A DNA stretch of 64,000 bases from Lustribacter sp965277075 (GCA_965277075.1 OZ255707.1:496001-560000); one strand, 5' to 3'; counted from the stretch's first letter, positions 9,419 to 18,425 are shown. Program-made: numbers and translations. Notes: generated by a model not told the origin, from the sequence alone.

Positions 9419-10018
9419 TTAGCGCAGACCGCCCCGTCCCGTCGAGATGAACTCTTCGGTTTCGTAACTTTCGATATCACCGAAATCCTCGCCGGTGGCG
9501 ACGTCGCCTCGCTGGGTGGGAAGCGCGTCATCGTCGCGATCGTTGCGGTCGTTCTTTCGGTCGCGATCGACGCCCGTGCGCGGATCGAGCGCCGCACGAT
9601 CGACCGCGGCCGGCATTTCACCGCTTGCGTCGACAACCTGTCCTTTGTCGTCCGCGAGCAACTCTGCCGCGCGCTGCGGATTGTCCTCGCCGTACACGGT
9701 TACGACGATGCAACCGGGCGCGATGTCGGCTTCGATCGACTCGGCTTGCACCTGTGACACGCCATGTTCGACGAGCGCCTTGTGAAGCGGGCGCCGTTCC
9801 ATCCCCGCTGAGAGAAAACGGGCGATCGCGTCGGTGGTTTCCACCGTCGGCTCACCCGTATCGCGGTCGGCTTCGCGCGTTTTTCCGAGCCAGGTCTTTT
9901 TGAAGCCGGCTTTGTGCAGCGACTTGATCGCGCTGCGCGCATCGTGCTCGACCGCGAAGATCGCCGCGATCGTGTTGCTTCGTTGTTCCGCCATGTCCGA
10001 GTCGTAACGAGTGGTCAT
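9419..10018 (-). CDS. General-stress YflT-like domain protein
   Basis: 199 aa. The N-terminal about 120 residues (TIAAIFAVEHDARSAIKSLHKAGF to CIVVTVYGED) look like the small alpha/beta heat-induced stress domain of YflT/general stress 17M proteins. The C-terminal 70 residues are highly charged, low-complexity and rich in Asp/Arg (DRDRKNDRNDRDDD), probably disordered. AGGAGG lies 8 bases before the ATG, a very good start. A role in stress or osmotic response is an inference from the family only. It may be read through from the pckA run upstream (53-bp gap). Confidence 0.7.
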   Translation of the reverse strand: MTTRYDSDMAEQRSNTIAAIFAVEHDARSAIKSLHKAGFKKTWLGKTREADRDTGEPTVETTDAIARFLSAGMERRPLHKALVEHGVSQVQAESIEADIAPGCIVVTVYGEDNPQRAAELLADDKGQVVDASGEMPAAVDRAALDPRTGVDRDRKNDRNDRDDDALPTQRGDVATGEDFGDIESYETEEFISTGRGGLR

Positions 10019-10071
10019 TGTACGTGCCTCCTAAGGCGAGATACGCAGTCGATACCCGTTTCGCAGTACGT

Positions 10072-10566
10072 CTACCCGGACGCGACCGTGCCGTTCGCGG
10101 ACGCTTCGAATTCGCGGCGCGCCATGCCCGCGATGATCTCGGTGCCGCGATTCGCGGCTGAAAGCCCCCGAAAAAGAAAACACAACCCGACGACGGCGTT
10201 GAGCTCTTCCCACGTCGCACCGGCGTTACGGGCGCCGATCGCGTGCAGTTGCGCGGCGTCCGAGAGCTGCGTGAGCAGCATGCCGAAGAGCATCAACTGC
10301 GCCGTTTTCGTATCGAAGCATTTCGGATACATCAGGTGCGCCCGGACCGCTTCCAAGAGGTCGTACCCTTCGGGATCGAGTGCGCCTTGCACGAGCACGC
10401 GCGCTTGGATACGCGGCGGAACGAAGCCGAGCAACGAGCGGTAGAACTCGTCGGAATCCGTGCGGTCCGTCTTCGCGCGATACGGGCCGATCAGCGCTTC
10501 GACGGCTTCGCGATCGGGTGTCGGCGGGAGGTTCGCCGGTGGTGGTGCCTTCGGTGCGTCACTCAT
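10072..10566 (-). CDS. Carboxymuconolactone decarboxylase family protein
   Basis: 164 aa of the AhpD-like/CMD fold. The core from DEFYRSLLGFVPPRI to the C terminus contains the helical pair seen in CMD proteins. The C-x-x-C pair of peroxidase-active AhpD is absent, so a peroxidase role is unlikely; decarboxylase or simply a binding fold is possible. The start at 10566 has GGAGG 6 bases upstream; longer versions run into the preceding gene. It lies 14 bp after the ABC-type binding protein gene, suggesting the same transcript. Confidence 0.8.
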   Translation of the reverse strand: MSDAPKAPPPANLPPTPDREAVEALIGPYRAKTDRTDSDEFYRSLLGFVPPRIQARVLVQGALDPEGYDLLEAVRAHLMYPKCFDTKTAQLMLFGMLLTQLSDAAQLHAIGARNAGATWEELNAVVGLCFLFRGLSAANRGTEIIAGMARREFEASANGTVASG

Positions 10567-10580
10567 GATACGACCTCCAA

Positions 10581-11525
10581 TTACGTGCGGCCCGACCAGA
10601 ACATTTCGGAAACCGGGAAGGTCTTCGGCAAAAATTTGTACTCCGCCGTCGCGTCGATCACCGGCTGTATGGTGGCGACGTCCAGCGTCTCGCCGAACGT
10701 TACGCGATTCATCGCATTGACGATCTCCGGCGGAATCTTCGTGACGCCGGCAAGAATCGTCGCCGACTCGCTCGGATTCTTGTTGGCCCACACGGCTGTT
10801 TGCCGCATCGCGCTTATGAACGCGTGTGCCGGCCCCGGATTTTTAGCGAGCCATTCGTTACTGCCGAAATGCGTGCAGATCATCAACGTCTTCGCGATCG
10901 CATCGTAACATTTCGCCAGCACGCGAACGTCGTTCTTCGCGTACGTCAGCGACGGTTCGAGCAACGTTGCGGCGTCAATGCGGCCGGCTGCGATCGCGGG
11001 TGCCATCTGCGGCACCGGAAGTTCGAGGAAGCGCACGGACGATGAATCGCCGCCGTTCGCATCGAGCCACTTCATGACCGACGCCTGCTGAAGATCTTTG
11101 AGCGTCGAGACGCCGATCGTCTTGCCGCTCAAATCCTTGGCGGTTTTTAGCGATGATGTTTTCCCGACGACCAGTTCGGTCGTCGGCGAATTCGTCGAAT
11201 ACATGCCGCCCGGACAAATCATCGAAAACGGCAACCCGCGCACGTGCGCGTTTGCCTGCGCGCCAACGTTGGCGCACGCGAGATCGAGCGCGTTGCCGGC
11301 AATCGCCGCCATCACGGCTCCGCCGCCGTTGAGAATCGTGATCTGCACGTCCAGTCCGGCGTTCTTGAAGAAGCCGTGTTCCAATGCGTAGATGGCGAGC
11401 GCATAACTCTCGACCGGCGCGGTTCCGAATCGGATCGTGGTGAGTGTCTGTGCGGAGGCGCGGCGCGACAACGACGCACCACCGGCGAAAACGCCGGCGA
11501 GCCTCGCGAACGTCGAACGCTTCAT
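10581..11525 (-). CDS. ABC transporter substrate-binding protein, NMT1/SsuA type
   Basis: 314-aa periplasmic-binding protein (type II fold) with an N-terminal export signal ending near ASAQ (residues 1-26). The body shows the NMT1/SsuA/TauA pattern: IRFGTAPVESYALAIYALEHGFFKNAGLDV, a GG-rich ligand loop, and DLSGKTIGVSTLKD. Such proteins capture sulfonates, nitrate, pyrimidines or other small organics. No permease or ATPase gene is within this window, so it is an orphan receptor here. Its ATG overlaps the pckA TGA by 4 bp, implying coupled translation with pckA. The twin-arginine motif is not standard (KRSTFARLAG). Confidence 0.87.
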   Translation of the reverse strand: MKRSTFARLAGVFAGGASLSRRASAQTLTTIRFGTAPVESYALAIYALEHGFFKNAGLDVQITILNGGGAVMAAIAGNALDLACANVGAQANAHVRGLPFSMICPGGMYSTNSPTTELVVGKTSSLKTAKDLSGKTIGVSTLKDLQQASVMKWLDANGGDSSSVRFLELPVPQMAPAIAAGRIDAATLLEPSLTYAKNDVRVLAKCYDAIAKTLMICTHFGSNEWLAKNPGPAHAFISAMRQTAVWANKNPSESATILAGVTKIPPEIVNAMNRVTFGETLDVATIQPVIDATAEYKFLPKTFPVSEMFWSGRT

Positions 11526-13138
11526 GCTGTTACGGAAAGAATCCGCACGGCCAGCAGCCCGGCCGTTGCGGCGGCCTCGTACTGCTTGAAGTTCTCGGCG
11601 AAGAGACGCGCAAGCTTTTTCGCTTGCGCGTCATAGGCTGCGGGATCGCTCCACGCCGCACGCGGGTCGAGTACCTCGCGCGGTATATCCGGCACCGCGT
11701 CGGGAATCTGCAGGCCGAAGAACGGTTCGGCGTGTGTCGAGATACCGGCCAGCCGACCTTCGACGGCCGCGTTCACCATCGCCCGGGTGTACGCGATCTT
11801 CATGCGTGAACCGACACCGTACGCGCCGCCGACCCAGCCGGTGTTGACGAGCCAGCACTGCACGTCGTGCGCCGCGATGCGCTCGCCCAGCATGTTCGCG
11901 TACACCGTCGGGTGGTGAACCATGAACGGGGCTCCGAAACACGTCGAGAACGTCGCCGTCGGTTCGGTGACGCCGCGTTCGGTGCCGGCGACTTTTGCGG
12001 TATACCCCGAGAGGAAGTGGTACATCGCCTGTTCCGCACTCATTTTCGAGATGGGCGGCAACACGCCGAACGCGTCGGCCGTGAGCATGATGATCGTGTT
12101 CGGATGACCGGCCATCGCGCTCGGCACGATATTGGGAATGAAGTCGATCGGATAGGCGGCGCGCGTATTCTCCGTGAGCGCTTGCGAGTCGAGGTCGAGC
12201 GAGCGGGTGATCGGATCGATCACGACATTTTCCAGGACGGTGCCGAAGCGGTGGGACGCGCTCCAGATCTCGGGCTCGGCGGCTTGCGAGAGTTTGATGG
12301 TCTTCGCGTAGCAGCCGCCCTCGAAGTTGAACACCCCGTCGGCCGACCAGCCGTGTTCGTCATCGCCGATCAACGGACGGTTGGCGTCGGCCGAAAGCGT
12401 GGTCTTCCCGGTCCCGGAGAGGCCGAAGAAGATCGCAACGTCGCCGTCCGTTCCGAGGTTCGCGGAACAATGCATCGGCAGAACTTCGCGCAGCGGCATC
12501 AGGTAGTTCATCAGGGTGAAGACCGACTTCTTGATTTCGCCCGCGTAGCGCGTGCCGCCGATGAGGACCATCTTGCGCGCGAAGTTCACCAGAATAAACG
12601 TCTCGGTTCGCGTCCCGTCGCGCGCGGGCTCGGCGTCAAACAAGCTCGCATCGAGGACCGTGAATTCAGGCCGAAAGTCATCCATCGCGACCGCGCCGTC
12701 GTTGATGAAGAGATCGCGCGCGAAGAGACTCTGCCACGCATGCGTCGTGATCACGCGCACGGGTAAACGATACCGCGGATCGGCGCCGACGAAGACGTCC
12801 TGCGTGAACAACTCGGCACCGTCGAGCCACGCCGTTACGCGTCCGAGCAATGCGTCGAATTTTGCCGGCTCGATCGGACGGTTCATGTCGCCCCAGTCGA
12901 TGTGCGTTTCACTGCCCGGCTCTTTGACGAAAAACTTGTCCTTGGGCGAGCGGCCCGTGTGTTTGCCCGTCTCGACGACAATCTGGCCATTGGGGCCCAG
13001 CAGCCCTTCAGCCCGCCGAATCGCATGCTCCATCAGATCGGCCGTACTGAGATTCCGATGGACGGTCGCGACCGACCCGAGGCCGATCGCGGCCAGGTCG
13101 TCGGCAAACCGTTGTGAGAAATTCGGAAGGGTGAGAAT
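11522..13138 (-). CDS. pckA: Phosphoenolpyruvate carboxykinase (ATP)
   Basis: ATP-dependent PEPCK, 538 aa, converting oxaloacetate plus ATP to PEP, CO2 and ADP in gluconeogenesis. Signature elements: GKHTGRSPKDKF (about residues 58-69), LPMHCSANLG, and the kinase P-loop FFGLSGTGKTTLSAD. Length matches the family (about 540 aa). No ATG, GTG or TTG exists at the expected N terminus. Instead an ideal AAGGAG lies 7 bases before an ATT codon at 13138, which gives the right family length. The alternatives, CTG about 14 codons in or ATG at codon 36, would remove conserved sequence. The start is 4 bp from the divergent moeA start. The end overlaps the binding-protein gene by 4 bp. Confidence 0.93.
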   Translation of the reverse strand: MLTLPNFSQRFADDLAAIGLGSVATVHRNLSTADLMEHAIRRAEGLLGPNGQIVVETGKHTGRSPKDKFFVKEPGSETHIDWGDMNRPIEPAKFDALLGRVTAWLDGAELFTQDVFVGADPRYRLPVRVITTHAWQSLFARDLFINDGAVAMDDFRPEFTVLDASLFDAEPARDGTRTETFILVNFARKMVLIGGTRYAGEIKKSVFTLMNYLMPLREVLPMHCSANLGTDGDVAIFFGLSGTGKTTLSADANRPLIGDDEHGWSADGVFNFEGGCYAKTIKLSQAAEPEIWSASHRFGTVLENVVIDPITRSLDLDSQALTENTRAAYPIDFIPNIVPSAMAGHPNTIIMLTADAFGVLPPISKMSAEQAMYHFLSGYTAKVAGTERGVTEPTATFSTCFGAPFMVHHPTVYANMLGERIAAHDVQCWLVNTGWVGGAYGVGSRMKIAYTRAMVNAAVEGRLAGISTHAEPFFGLQIPDAVPDIPREVLDPRAAWSDPAAYDAQAKKLARLFAENFKQYEAAATAGLLAVRILSVTA

Positions 13139-13142
13139 CGGC

Positions 13143-14456
13143 GTGCTCCTTAACGGTACGGCGCAAGAGGGGAAGGATTCGCTCGGAGCGCAGGACGCGC
13201 CTACCCCCGATGAATCGACGTTGAGCGAGCTCTTTACGGTCGTCGCGCCACGTGACGCGCTCGCCACGCTGCTCGACGTGACGATGCCGATCGAGCGCAC
13301 CGAGCAGGTTGCGCTCCACGCGGCGCGCCGGCGCGTGCTCGACGCCTCGATCGTTTCCGCCGAGTACATACCCGCTTTCGCGCGCGCCCTCATGGACGGC
13401 TTTGCGGTGCGCTCGGCCGACACGCACGGTGCCGCAGAAACCTCGCCCGCGTATCTCCGCCTCGTCGGCGAAGTGCTGATGGGAAGCCGGCCGGACTGCG
13501 TTGTCGGTCCGGCGGAAGCCGTGCGCATCCACACCGGCGCGATGCTGCCCGCAGGCGCCGACGCCGTGCTGATGGTCGAAGAGACGAACGCAACCGGCGA
13601 TGAGATCGAAGTGCTCGCTGCGGCGCCGTCGGGCGACAACGTGCTTTTCCCGGGCGAAGATATCATGCCCGGCACCGTCGCGCTCGCCGCGGGAACGCGG
13701 CTCGACACGGCCGCGCTCGGCGGTCTCGCCGCATTGGGCCGGACGTCGGTGACCGTCCGGCGCCGGCCGCGCGTCGCGATCCTCTCGACCGGTGATGAGG
13801 TCGTACCGGCCGGTGCGACACCGTCGGTCGCGCAGGTGCGCGACGTCAACGCGACGACCGTCGGCGCGACGATCGAGGACGCCGGCGGCGACGCGCTCTA
13901 CGCCGGCATCGTCGCGGACGACGAGATACTGCTTGCCGAACGGGCGGCGCGCGCGCTCGACGGCGCGGATGCGCTCGTCATCTCGGCCGGTTCCTCGGTG
14001 TCGCATCGCGACATCACCGCTGCCGTGGTCGCGCGGTTGGGTGCGCCGGGCATCCTCGCGCACGGCATCGCCATTCGGCCGGGCAAACCGACGATCGTCG
14101 GTCTTTGCGCCGGCAAACCGGTCATCGGGTTACCGGGAAACCCTGCCAGCGCGCTCGTTGTCGCGTGGCGTCTCGTTCGTCCGCTCGTGCGGCACTTGGG
14201 CGGCGAGCGCGACGTCCCGGTCGACGTCGACGCAACGCTCGATGCGGTCCTCATGCTCGATCTGCCGTCGCGTCCGGGGCGCGAAGATTTCGTTCCGTGT
14301 CGCCTCGATCGCACGAACGACCCGCCGCGAGCGACGCCGATCTTCGGCGAATCGAACCTCATCTTCACGCTCGTTCGCAGTGACGGGCTTGCGATTGTGC
14401 CGTTCGATCGCAGCGGACTCCATGCCGGCGAACGCGTGCGCGTGATCCCGCGATGA
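13143..14456 (+). CDS. moeA: Molybdopterin molybdenumtransferase MoeA
   Basis: MoeA of 437 aa, which inserts molybdate or tungstate into adenylylated molybdopterin. It has the N-terminal MDGFAV motif, the mid domain with TGAMLPAGADAVLMVEE, and the MogA-like domain (RVAILSTGDEVV, DVNATTVGATIEDAGGDA, SAGSSVSHRDIT, GLPGNPASALV). The GTG at 13143 has GGAAGGGTGAG about 7 bases upstream. It gives about 26 extra N-terminal residues compared with typical MoeA; a TTG at 13221 would give the standard length but has no clear Shine-Dalgarno. First gene of the molybdenum/tungsten cofactor run; it overlaps the next gene by 4 bp (ATGA). Confidence 0.93.
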   Translation: MLLNGTAQEGKDSLGAQDAPTPDESTLSELFTVVAPRDALATLLDVTMPIERTEQVALHAARRRVLDASIVSAEYIPAFARALMDGFAVRSADTHGAAETSPAYLRLVGEVLMGSRPDCVVGPAEAVRIHTGAMLPAGADAVLMVEETNATGDEIEVLAAAPSGDNVLFPGEDIMPGTVALAAGTRLDTAALGGLAALGRTSVTVRRRPRVAILSTGDEVVPAGATPSVAQVRDVNATTVGATIEDAGGDALYAGIVADDEILLAERAARALDGADALVISAGSSVSHRDITAAVVARLGAPGILAHGIAIRPGKPTIVGLCAGKPVIGLPGNPASALVVAWRLVRPLVRHLGGERDVPVDVDATLDAVLMLDLPSRPGREDFVPCRLDRTNDPPRATPIFGESNLIFTLVRSDGLAIVPFDRSGLHAGERVRVIPR

Positions 14457-16387
14457 TCGGACACGATCTCGCAAATCGCGATGTTTTTCTTGCGGATGTC
14501 CCGCTCGTCGTCGCACAGGAGCGCTTTGAGGCCGCATTGCGCGCGGCGGGTGTGCGAAACGATAGCGAAGAGCGGGTCGCGCTCGACGCGGCGCTCGATC
14601 GCGTGACGTCGCGGCCCGTGTTCGCACGCCTGTCATCACCGCACTATCACGCGTGCGCGATGGACGGCATCGCGGTCGCTGCGGCGCGCACGGCCGGCGC
14701 GCGCGCGACCGCGCCGCTCGAACTTCGGTTGGAACGGGACGCATGGATCGTCGACACCGGCGATCCGCTGCCGGCCGACTGCGACGCCGTCGTCATGATC
14801 GAGCACGTCGAGACGCGTGGTGAAGGGCGCGTCGCCATACGCGCGGCGGTCGTTCCGTTCGAGCACGTCCGTCCGATCGGCGAAGACGTCGTCGCGACCG
14901 AAGCCGTCGTCGCGAAACGACGGTGCCTGCAGCCGGCGGATCTCGCCGTGCTTGCCGGCGCCGGCATCACGCACGTCGACGTCGTCCGACGTCCGCGCGT
15001 TGCGATCCTGACGACCGGCAACGAGTTGGTAGACGCGTCGACGCCGCGGCCGCGACGGGGCGAGATCGTCGATTCAAACGGGGTGTTGCTCGCCGCGTGC
15101 GTGCGCGCGTACGGCGGCGAACCGCACGTGATCGCGGGCGTTCCCGACGATCCCGAGCGCCTGCGCGGCGCCGCTCGGGAAGCGCTCGCGACGTGCGACG
15201 TGCTCGTCGTGAACGCCGGCACCTCAGCGGGCCGGAAAGATCATACGGCACGACTGTTTGCCGAGCTCGGCGACGTGCTGGTGCACGGCGTTGCGATCCG
15301 GCCGGGCCATCCGCTCGTGCTCGGAATCGCCGGCAACGTCGCGCTGCTCGGTATCCCCGGCTATCCCGTGAGCGCAGCGATCTGCAGCGAACTCTTCCTG
15401 CGACCACTCGTCGTCCGGCTGGCGCAGCGCGATCCGGACGACGAGCGTCGTATCGAGGTCACGATGACGCGCAAACTCTTTTCGCCGCTCGGCGAAGACG
15501 AGTTCGTGCGCGTGGTTGCCGCTCGGGTCGAAGAGCGACTCGTTGCGACGCCGCTGCGACGCGGTGCCGGTGCGATCACGTCCCTCGCGCGCGCGAACGC
15601 GGTCGTCGTCGTTTCGCGCACGTGCGAGGGCGTTGCGGCGGGGGAGCGCGTCGAGGCGCACGCACTGCGCCCGTTGCACGCCATCGAGCGGACGTTGCTC
15701 GCAGTCGGTAGCCATGACGTTGCGATCGATCTACTCGCCGGCGTGCTGGCCGATCGCGATCTCGAACTCGTATCGGCGAACGTCGGCAGCATCGGCGGAC
15801 TCGTGGCGCTGCGCGAGCGCGCGACGCATATTGCCGGAATCCACGCGATCGATCCCGGCGATGGAACGTACAATGTGCACGCTGTGCGCCGCTACGGTCC
15901 GCGTGAGCGCGTCGCGCTCGTGCATTTCGCGCAACGCGAACAGGGGCTCATCGTCGCTCGCGGCAACCCGCTCGGGCTGCGGAATGTCGCCGACGTCGCA
16001 TTACGCAAGGCGCGGTTCGTCAACCGGCAGCGAGATGCGGGGACGCGCATGCTCTTCAACCTGTTGCTCGCGCGCGCCGATGTTGCGCCGCAGCAGATCG
16101 CCGGTTACGACCGCTTAGAGTTCACGCATACCGGAGTCGCCGCGCTCGTCGCGGGCGGTTCCGCCGATTGCGGACTCGGCATTCGCGCGGCAGCGGTCGC
16201 GCTCGACTGCGATTTCGTTTCGCTGGCACGAGAGCCGTACGAACTCGCGCTGCGCGCTACGAGCCTTGATGAACCGCGCATCGCGGCGCTCGTCTCTGCG
16301 GTCGGCTCGGCCGCGCTGCGTTCGCAGATCGACGCGTTGGCCGGTTACGATGCCGCCGGCGCCGGTACGATCCGGTACGTCGAGTGA
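14453..16387 (+). CDS. MoeA fused to a periplasmic-binding-like domain
   Basis: 644 aa in two parts. Residues 1 to about 410 are a second MoeA (MDGIAVAAARTAG, DTGDPLPADCDAVVMIEHVE, VAILTTGNELVD, NAGTSAGRKDHTARLF, GIPGYPVSAAI). Residues about 413-644 are a PBP-like/LysR-substrate-type domain (LLAVGSHDVAIDLLAGVLAD, GIHAIDPGDGTYNVH, RGNPLGLRNVADVAL, RDAGTRMLFNLLL, GVAALVAGGSADCGLGIRAAA). Fusions of this type are known in archaea and some bacteria. The binding domain probably senses or presents oxyanion or cofactor, but that is inference. Overlaps moeA and the MoaD-like gene by 4 bp on each side. Two MoeA copies next to a tungsten oxidoreductase suggest metal specialisation. Confidence 0.92.
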   Translation: MIGHDLANRDVFLADVPLVVAQERFEAALRAAGVRNDSEERVALDAALDRVTSRPVFARLSSPHYHACAMDGIAVAAARTAGARATAPLELRLERDAWIVDTGDPLPADCDAVVMIEHVETRGEGRVAIRAAVVPFEHVRPIGEDVVATEAVVAKRRCLQPADLAVLAGAGITHVDVVRRPRVAILTTGNELVDASTPRPRRGEIVDSNGVLLAACVRAYGGEPHVIAGVPDDPERLRGAAREALATCDVLVVNAGTSAGRKDHTARLFAELGDVLVHGVAIRPGHPLVLGIAGNVALLGIPGYPVSAAICSELFLRPLVVRLAQRDPDDERRIEVTMTRKLFSPLGEDEFVRVVAARVEERLVATPLRRGAGAITSLARANAVVVVSRTCEGVAAGERVEAHALRPLHAIERTLLAVGSHDVAIDLLAGVLADRDLELVSANVGSIGGLVALRERATHIAGIHAIDPGDGTYNVHAVRRYGPRERVALVHFAQREQGLIVARGNPLGLRNVADVALRKARFVNRQRDAGTRMLFNLLLARADVAPQQIAGYDRLEFTHTGVAALVAGGSADCGLGIRAAAVALDCDFVSLAREPYELALRATSLDEPRIAALVSAVGSAALRSQIDALAGYDAAGAGTIRYVE

Positions 16388-16650
16388 CGGTCGAACTCTT
16401 CGGCCCGGCGCGCGCACTCGCCGGCTGTGCGACGGTCGAAGTGCGCGTGACCGAGCCGCTCGAGGTTCGCGCGTTCATTGCGGCGCTCGCGATCGCGGTG
16501 CCGGCCTTCGTCGGCGAGATCGTCACGTCGTCCGGCGATGCGTTCATTGCGCCGAATCTGCTCTTGCTCGACGGCCGGCGCGCCGCCGACGGCGTCGCGT
16601 TTACGTCGGCCGACCGGCCCTGCGTGCTCGTTCTTCCGAGCGGCGGCTGA
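16384..16650 (+). CDS. MoaD/ThiS-like sulfur carrier protein
   Basis: 88-aa ubiquitin-fold protein ending in the GG pair (LPSGG) needed for C-terminal thiocarboxylation. It starts MTVELFGPARALAG, a MoaD-type first strand. It begins at GTG overlapping the previous TGA and ends TGATG on the aldehyde oxidoreductase start. MoaD-like proteins are often encoded beside tungsten aldehyde oxidoreductases and supply sulfur for the pyranopterin. Its own MoaE/MoeB partners are not in this window. A dedicated carrier for tungstopterin is the likely role. Confidence 0.85.
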   Translation: MTVELFGPARALAGCATVEVRVTEPLEVRAFIAALAIAVPAFVGEIVTSSGDAFIAPNLLLLDGRRAADGVAFTSADRPCVLVLPSGG

Positions 16651-18425
16651 TGTTCGCCGGTCCGCGCGGCGTCGTCGAGATCGACCTCTCGTCGGAAACC
16701 GTAACACGGCGCGACCTCCATGACGCAACGCTGGCCGGAACGCTCGGCGGTGTGGGCCTCGCGGTGTGGCTGCTCGACGACCTGATTGGCGGCCCGATCG
16801 ATCCGCTCGGGCCACGCAACGCGCTTGTCTTTGCGGCCGGACCGTTCGGTTCGACGCCCGTTCCCGCCGCCAACAAACACGCGGTCGCGACGATTTCGCC
16901 GTTGACCGGATTGCTCAACGAAGGCCTCTCGTCGAGCCACTGGTCTGCGGTGTTGCGCCGTTGCGGTTTAGCGGCGCTCGTCGTACGGGGCATCGCGCGG
17001 CGCTGGACGACGCTGGTGATCGACGACGGCGACGTCCGTTTCGAAGACGCCCGCGCTGTTCTTGGCACGAGCGCCCGCGAGGCGACGAAACGGTTACGCG
17101 CATCGCTCGGCGATCGCACGGCGCGCGTGTGCGCGATCGGCATCGCCGGTGAGCGCGGCGTTGCCTTCGCGACGCTCGACAACGACGGCCGGCAGGCCGG
17201 TCGCGGCGGAAGCGGCGCCGTCATGGGCGGGAAACGGCTCAAAGCGATCGTGTTGCGCGGCCGCGGCGGCGTAGCGATCGCGGACCCCGCGCGCACGGCG
17301 GAACTTGCGGCTGCGTTACGCGCGCGGGCTATCGGCCCCACGACGGCGAAATATCGACTCACGGGCACCGGCGCAAACGTTCGGGTGCTCGCGCGCATGG
17401 GACAGCTACCGACGCGCAATTTTCGCGCGGCCACGTTCGACGCCGTCGAGGCGGTCACGCCCGAGCGCGCCCGTGAGTCGCGCGGCGACTATACCGAATT
17501 ACGGGCCGGGTGCGCCGGTTGCCCCGTCCAGTGCGAGCACATGTACGTGCGCAAAGGCCGCGCGAACGAGACGGCCGCCGCCAGCGAATACGAGAGCGTG
17601 TGGGCGTTCGGCCCGAATTGCGGCGTCGGCGATCTCGACGCGGTTCTCGCGGCGATCCACGCGTGCGACACGCTGGGGCTCGATACGATTTCGACCGGTG
17701 CAACGATCGCCTTCGCGATGGAATGCGCCGAGCGCGGGCTGATCGACGCGCACGCGTTCGGTCCGGCACTGCGCTTCGGCAACGCGGCCGTGCTCTTGCC
17801 GGCGATTGAAGCTATCGTGTCGGGTGCCGGCGTCGGGTCGGTTTTGGCGCGCGGCGTGCGCGCCGCCTCAACGGCTATCGGCGGATGTGCGCCGGACTTC
17901 GCGATGCATGCGAAGGGATTGGAGTTGCCGGGCTACGAGCCGCGCGCGTTGCCCACCTACGCGCTCGGTCTTGCGACCTGCACGCGCGGCGCGTGTCACA
18001 ATCGTTCGGCGACCTACGATCGCGATCTCCGCGCACCGGATGAAACGCGCGACGCGCTCGCGCGCGCGCAAGACGCAATCGCGGCGGAGGATCTCGCGGC
18101 TGTCTGGGACGCGCTCGTTCTCTGCAAGTTCGTTCGCGACTGCTTTGACGATTTTTTCACCGAGGCAGCCGCGCTCTGGAGCGCCGTCACCGGCGTCGAA
18201 CTCGACGGCAACGCGCTGCACCGCTGCGCACAGCACCATTGGGAACGCAAACGCGCGATCAACGCGCGACTGGGTTGGACGCGGGCCGAGGACACACTCC
18301 CACCGCGCCTGTTCGAACCGATCGCCGACGGCCCGCTCAAGGGACGGCGCGTCGATCGCGAGCAACTGGCGCGCATGCAATCGTTGTATGAAGAATTGCG
18401 CGCGGTCGCACCGGCGGCCGGATGA
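16650..18425 (+). CDS. Tungsten-dependent aldehyde:ferredoxin oxidoreductase
   Basis: 591 aa of the AOR family: oxidises aldehydes to acids, passing electrons to ferredoxin through a W-bis-pyranopterin and one [4Fe-4S] cluster. The cluster cysteines are in the right pattern: Cys288, Cys291, Cys295 (C-x-x-C-x-x-x-C) and Cys492 in LVLCKF, almost the same numbering as in Pyrococcus AOR. Pterin-binding segments include GGSGAVMGGKRLKAIV and LELPGYEPRALPTYALGLATCTRG. The ATG at 16650 overlaps the MoaD-like stop, and a longer in-frame start at 16266 lies inside that gene and is rejected. The two moeA genes plus the MoaD-like gene immediately upstream support a metal-pterin enzyme. Natural aldehyde unknown. 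Confidence 0.93.
   Translation: MFAGPRGVVEIDLSSETVTRRDLHDATLAGTLGGVGLAVWLLDDLIGGPIDPLGPRNALVFAAGPFGSTPVPAANKHAVATISPLTGLLNEGLSSSHWSAVLRRCGLAALVVRGIARRWTTLVIDDGDVRFEDARAVLGTSAREATKRLRASLGDRTARVCAIGIAGERGVAFATLDNDGRQAGRGGSGAVMGGKRLKAIVLRGRGGVAIADPARTAELAAALRARAIGPTTAKYRLTGTGANVRVLARMGQLPTRNFRAATFDAVEAVTPERARESRGDYTELRAGCAGCPVQCEHMYVRKGRANETAAASEYESVWAFGPNCGVGDLDAVLAAIHACDTLGLDTISTGATIAFAMECAERGLIDAHAFGPALRFGNAAVLLPAIEAIVSGAGVGSVLARGVRAASTAIGGCAPDFAMHAKGLELPGYEPRALPTYALGLATCTRGACHNRSATYDRDLRAPDETRDALARAQDAIAAEDLAAVWDALVLCKFVRDCFDDFFTEAAALWSAVTGVELDGNALHRCAQHHWERKRAINARLGWTRAEDTLPPRLFEPIADGPLKGRRVDREQLARMQSLYEELRAVAPAAG

Noticed and set aside
12552..13142. N-terminal extension of moeA to 634 aa
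   Set aside because: It is antisense to the conserved PEPCK sequence and has no MoeA similarity.
13139..13849. N-terminal extension of pckA to a 775-aa reading frame
   Set aside because: It runs antisense through moeA, has low-complexity Ser/Arg composition, and no PEPCK has it.
16266..16649. Upstream extension of the aldehyde oxidoreductase
   Set aside because: It covers the MoaD-like gene in another frame; AOR homology begins at 16650.
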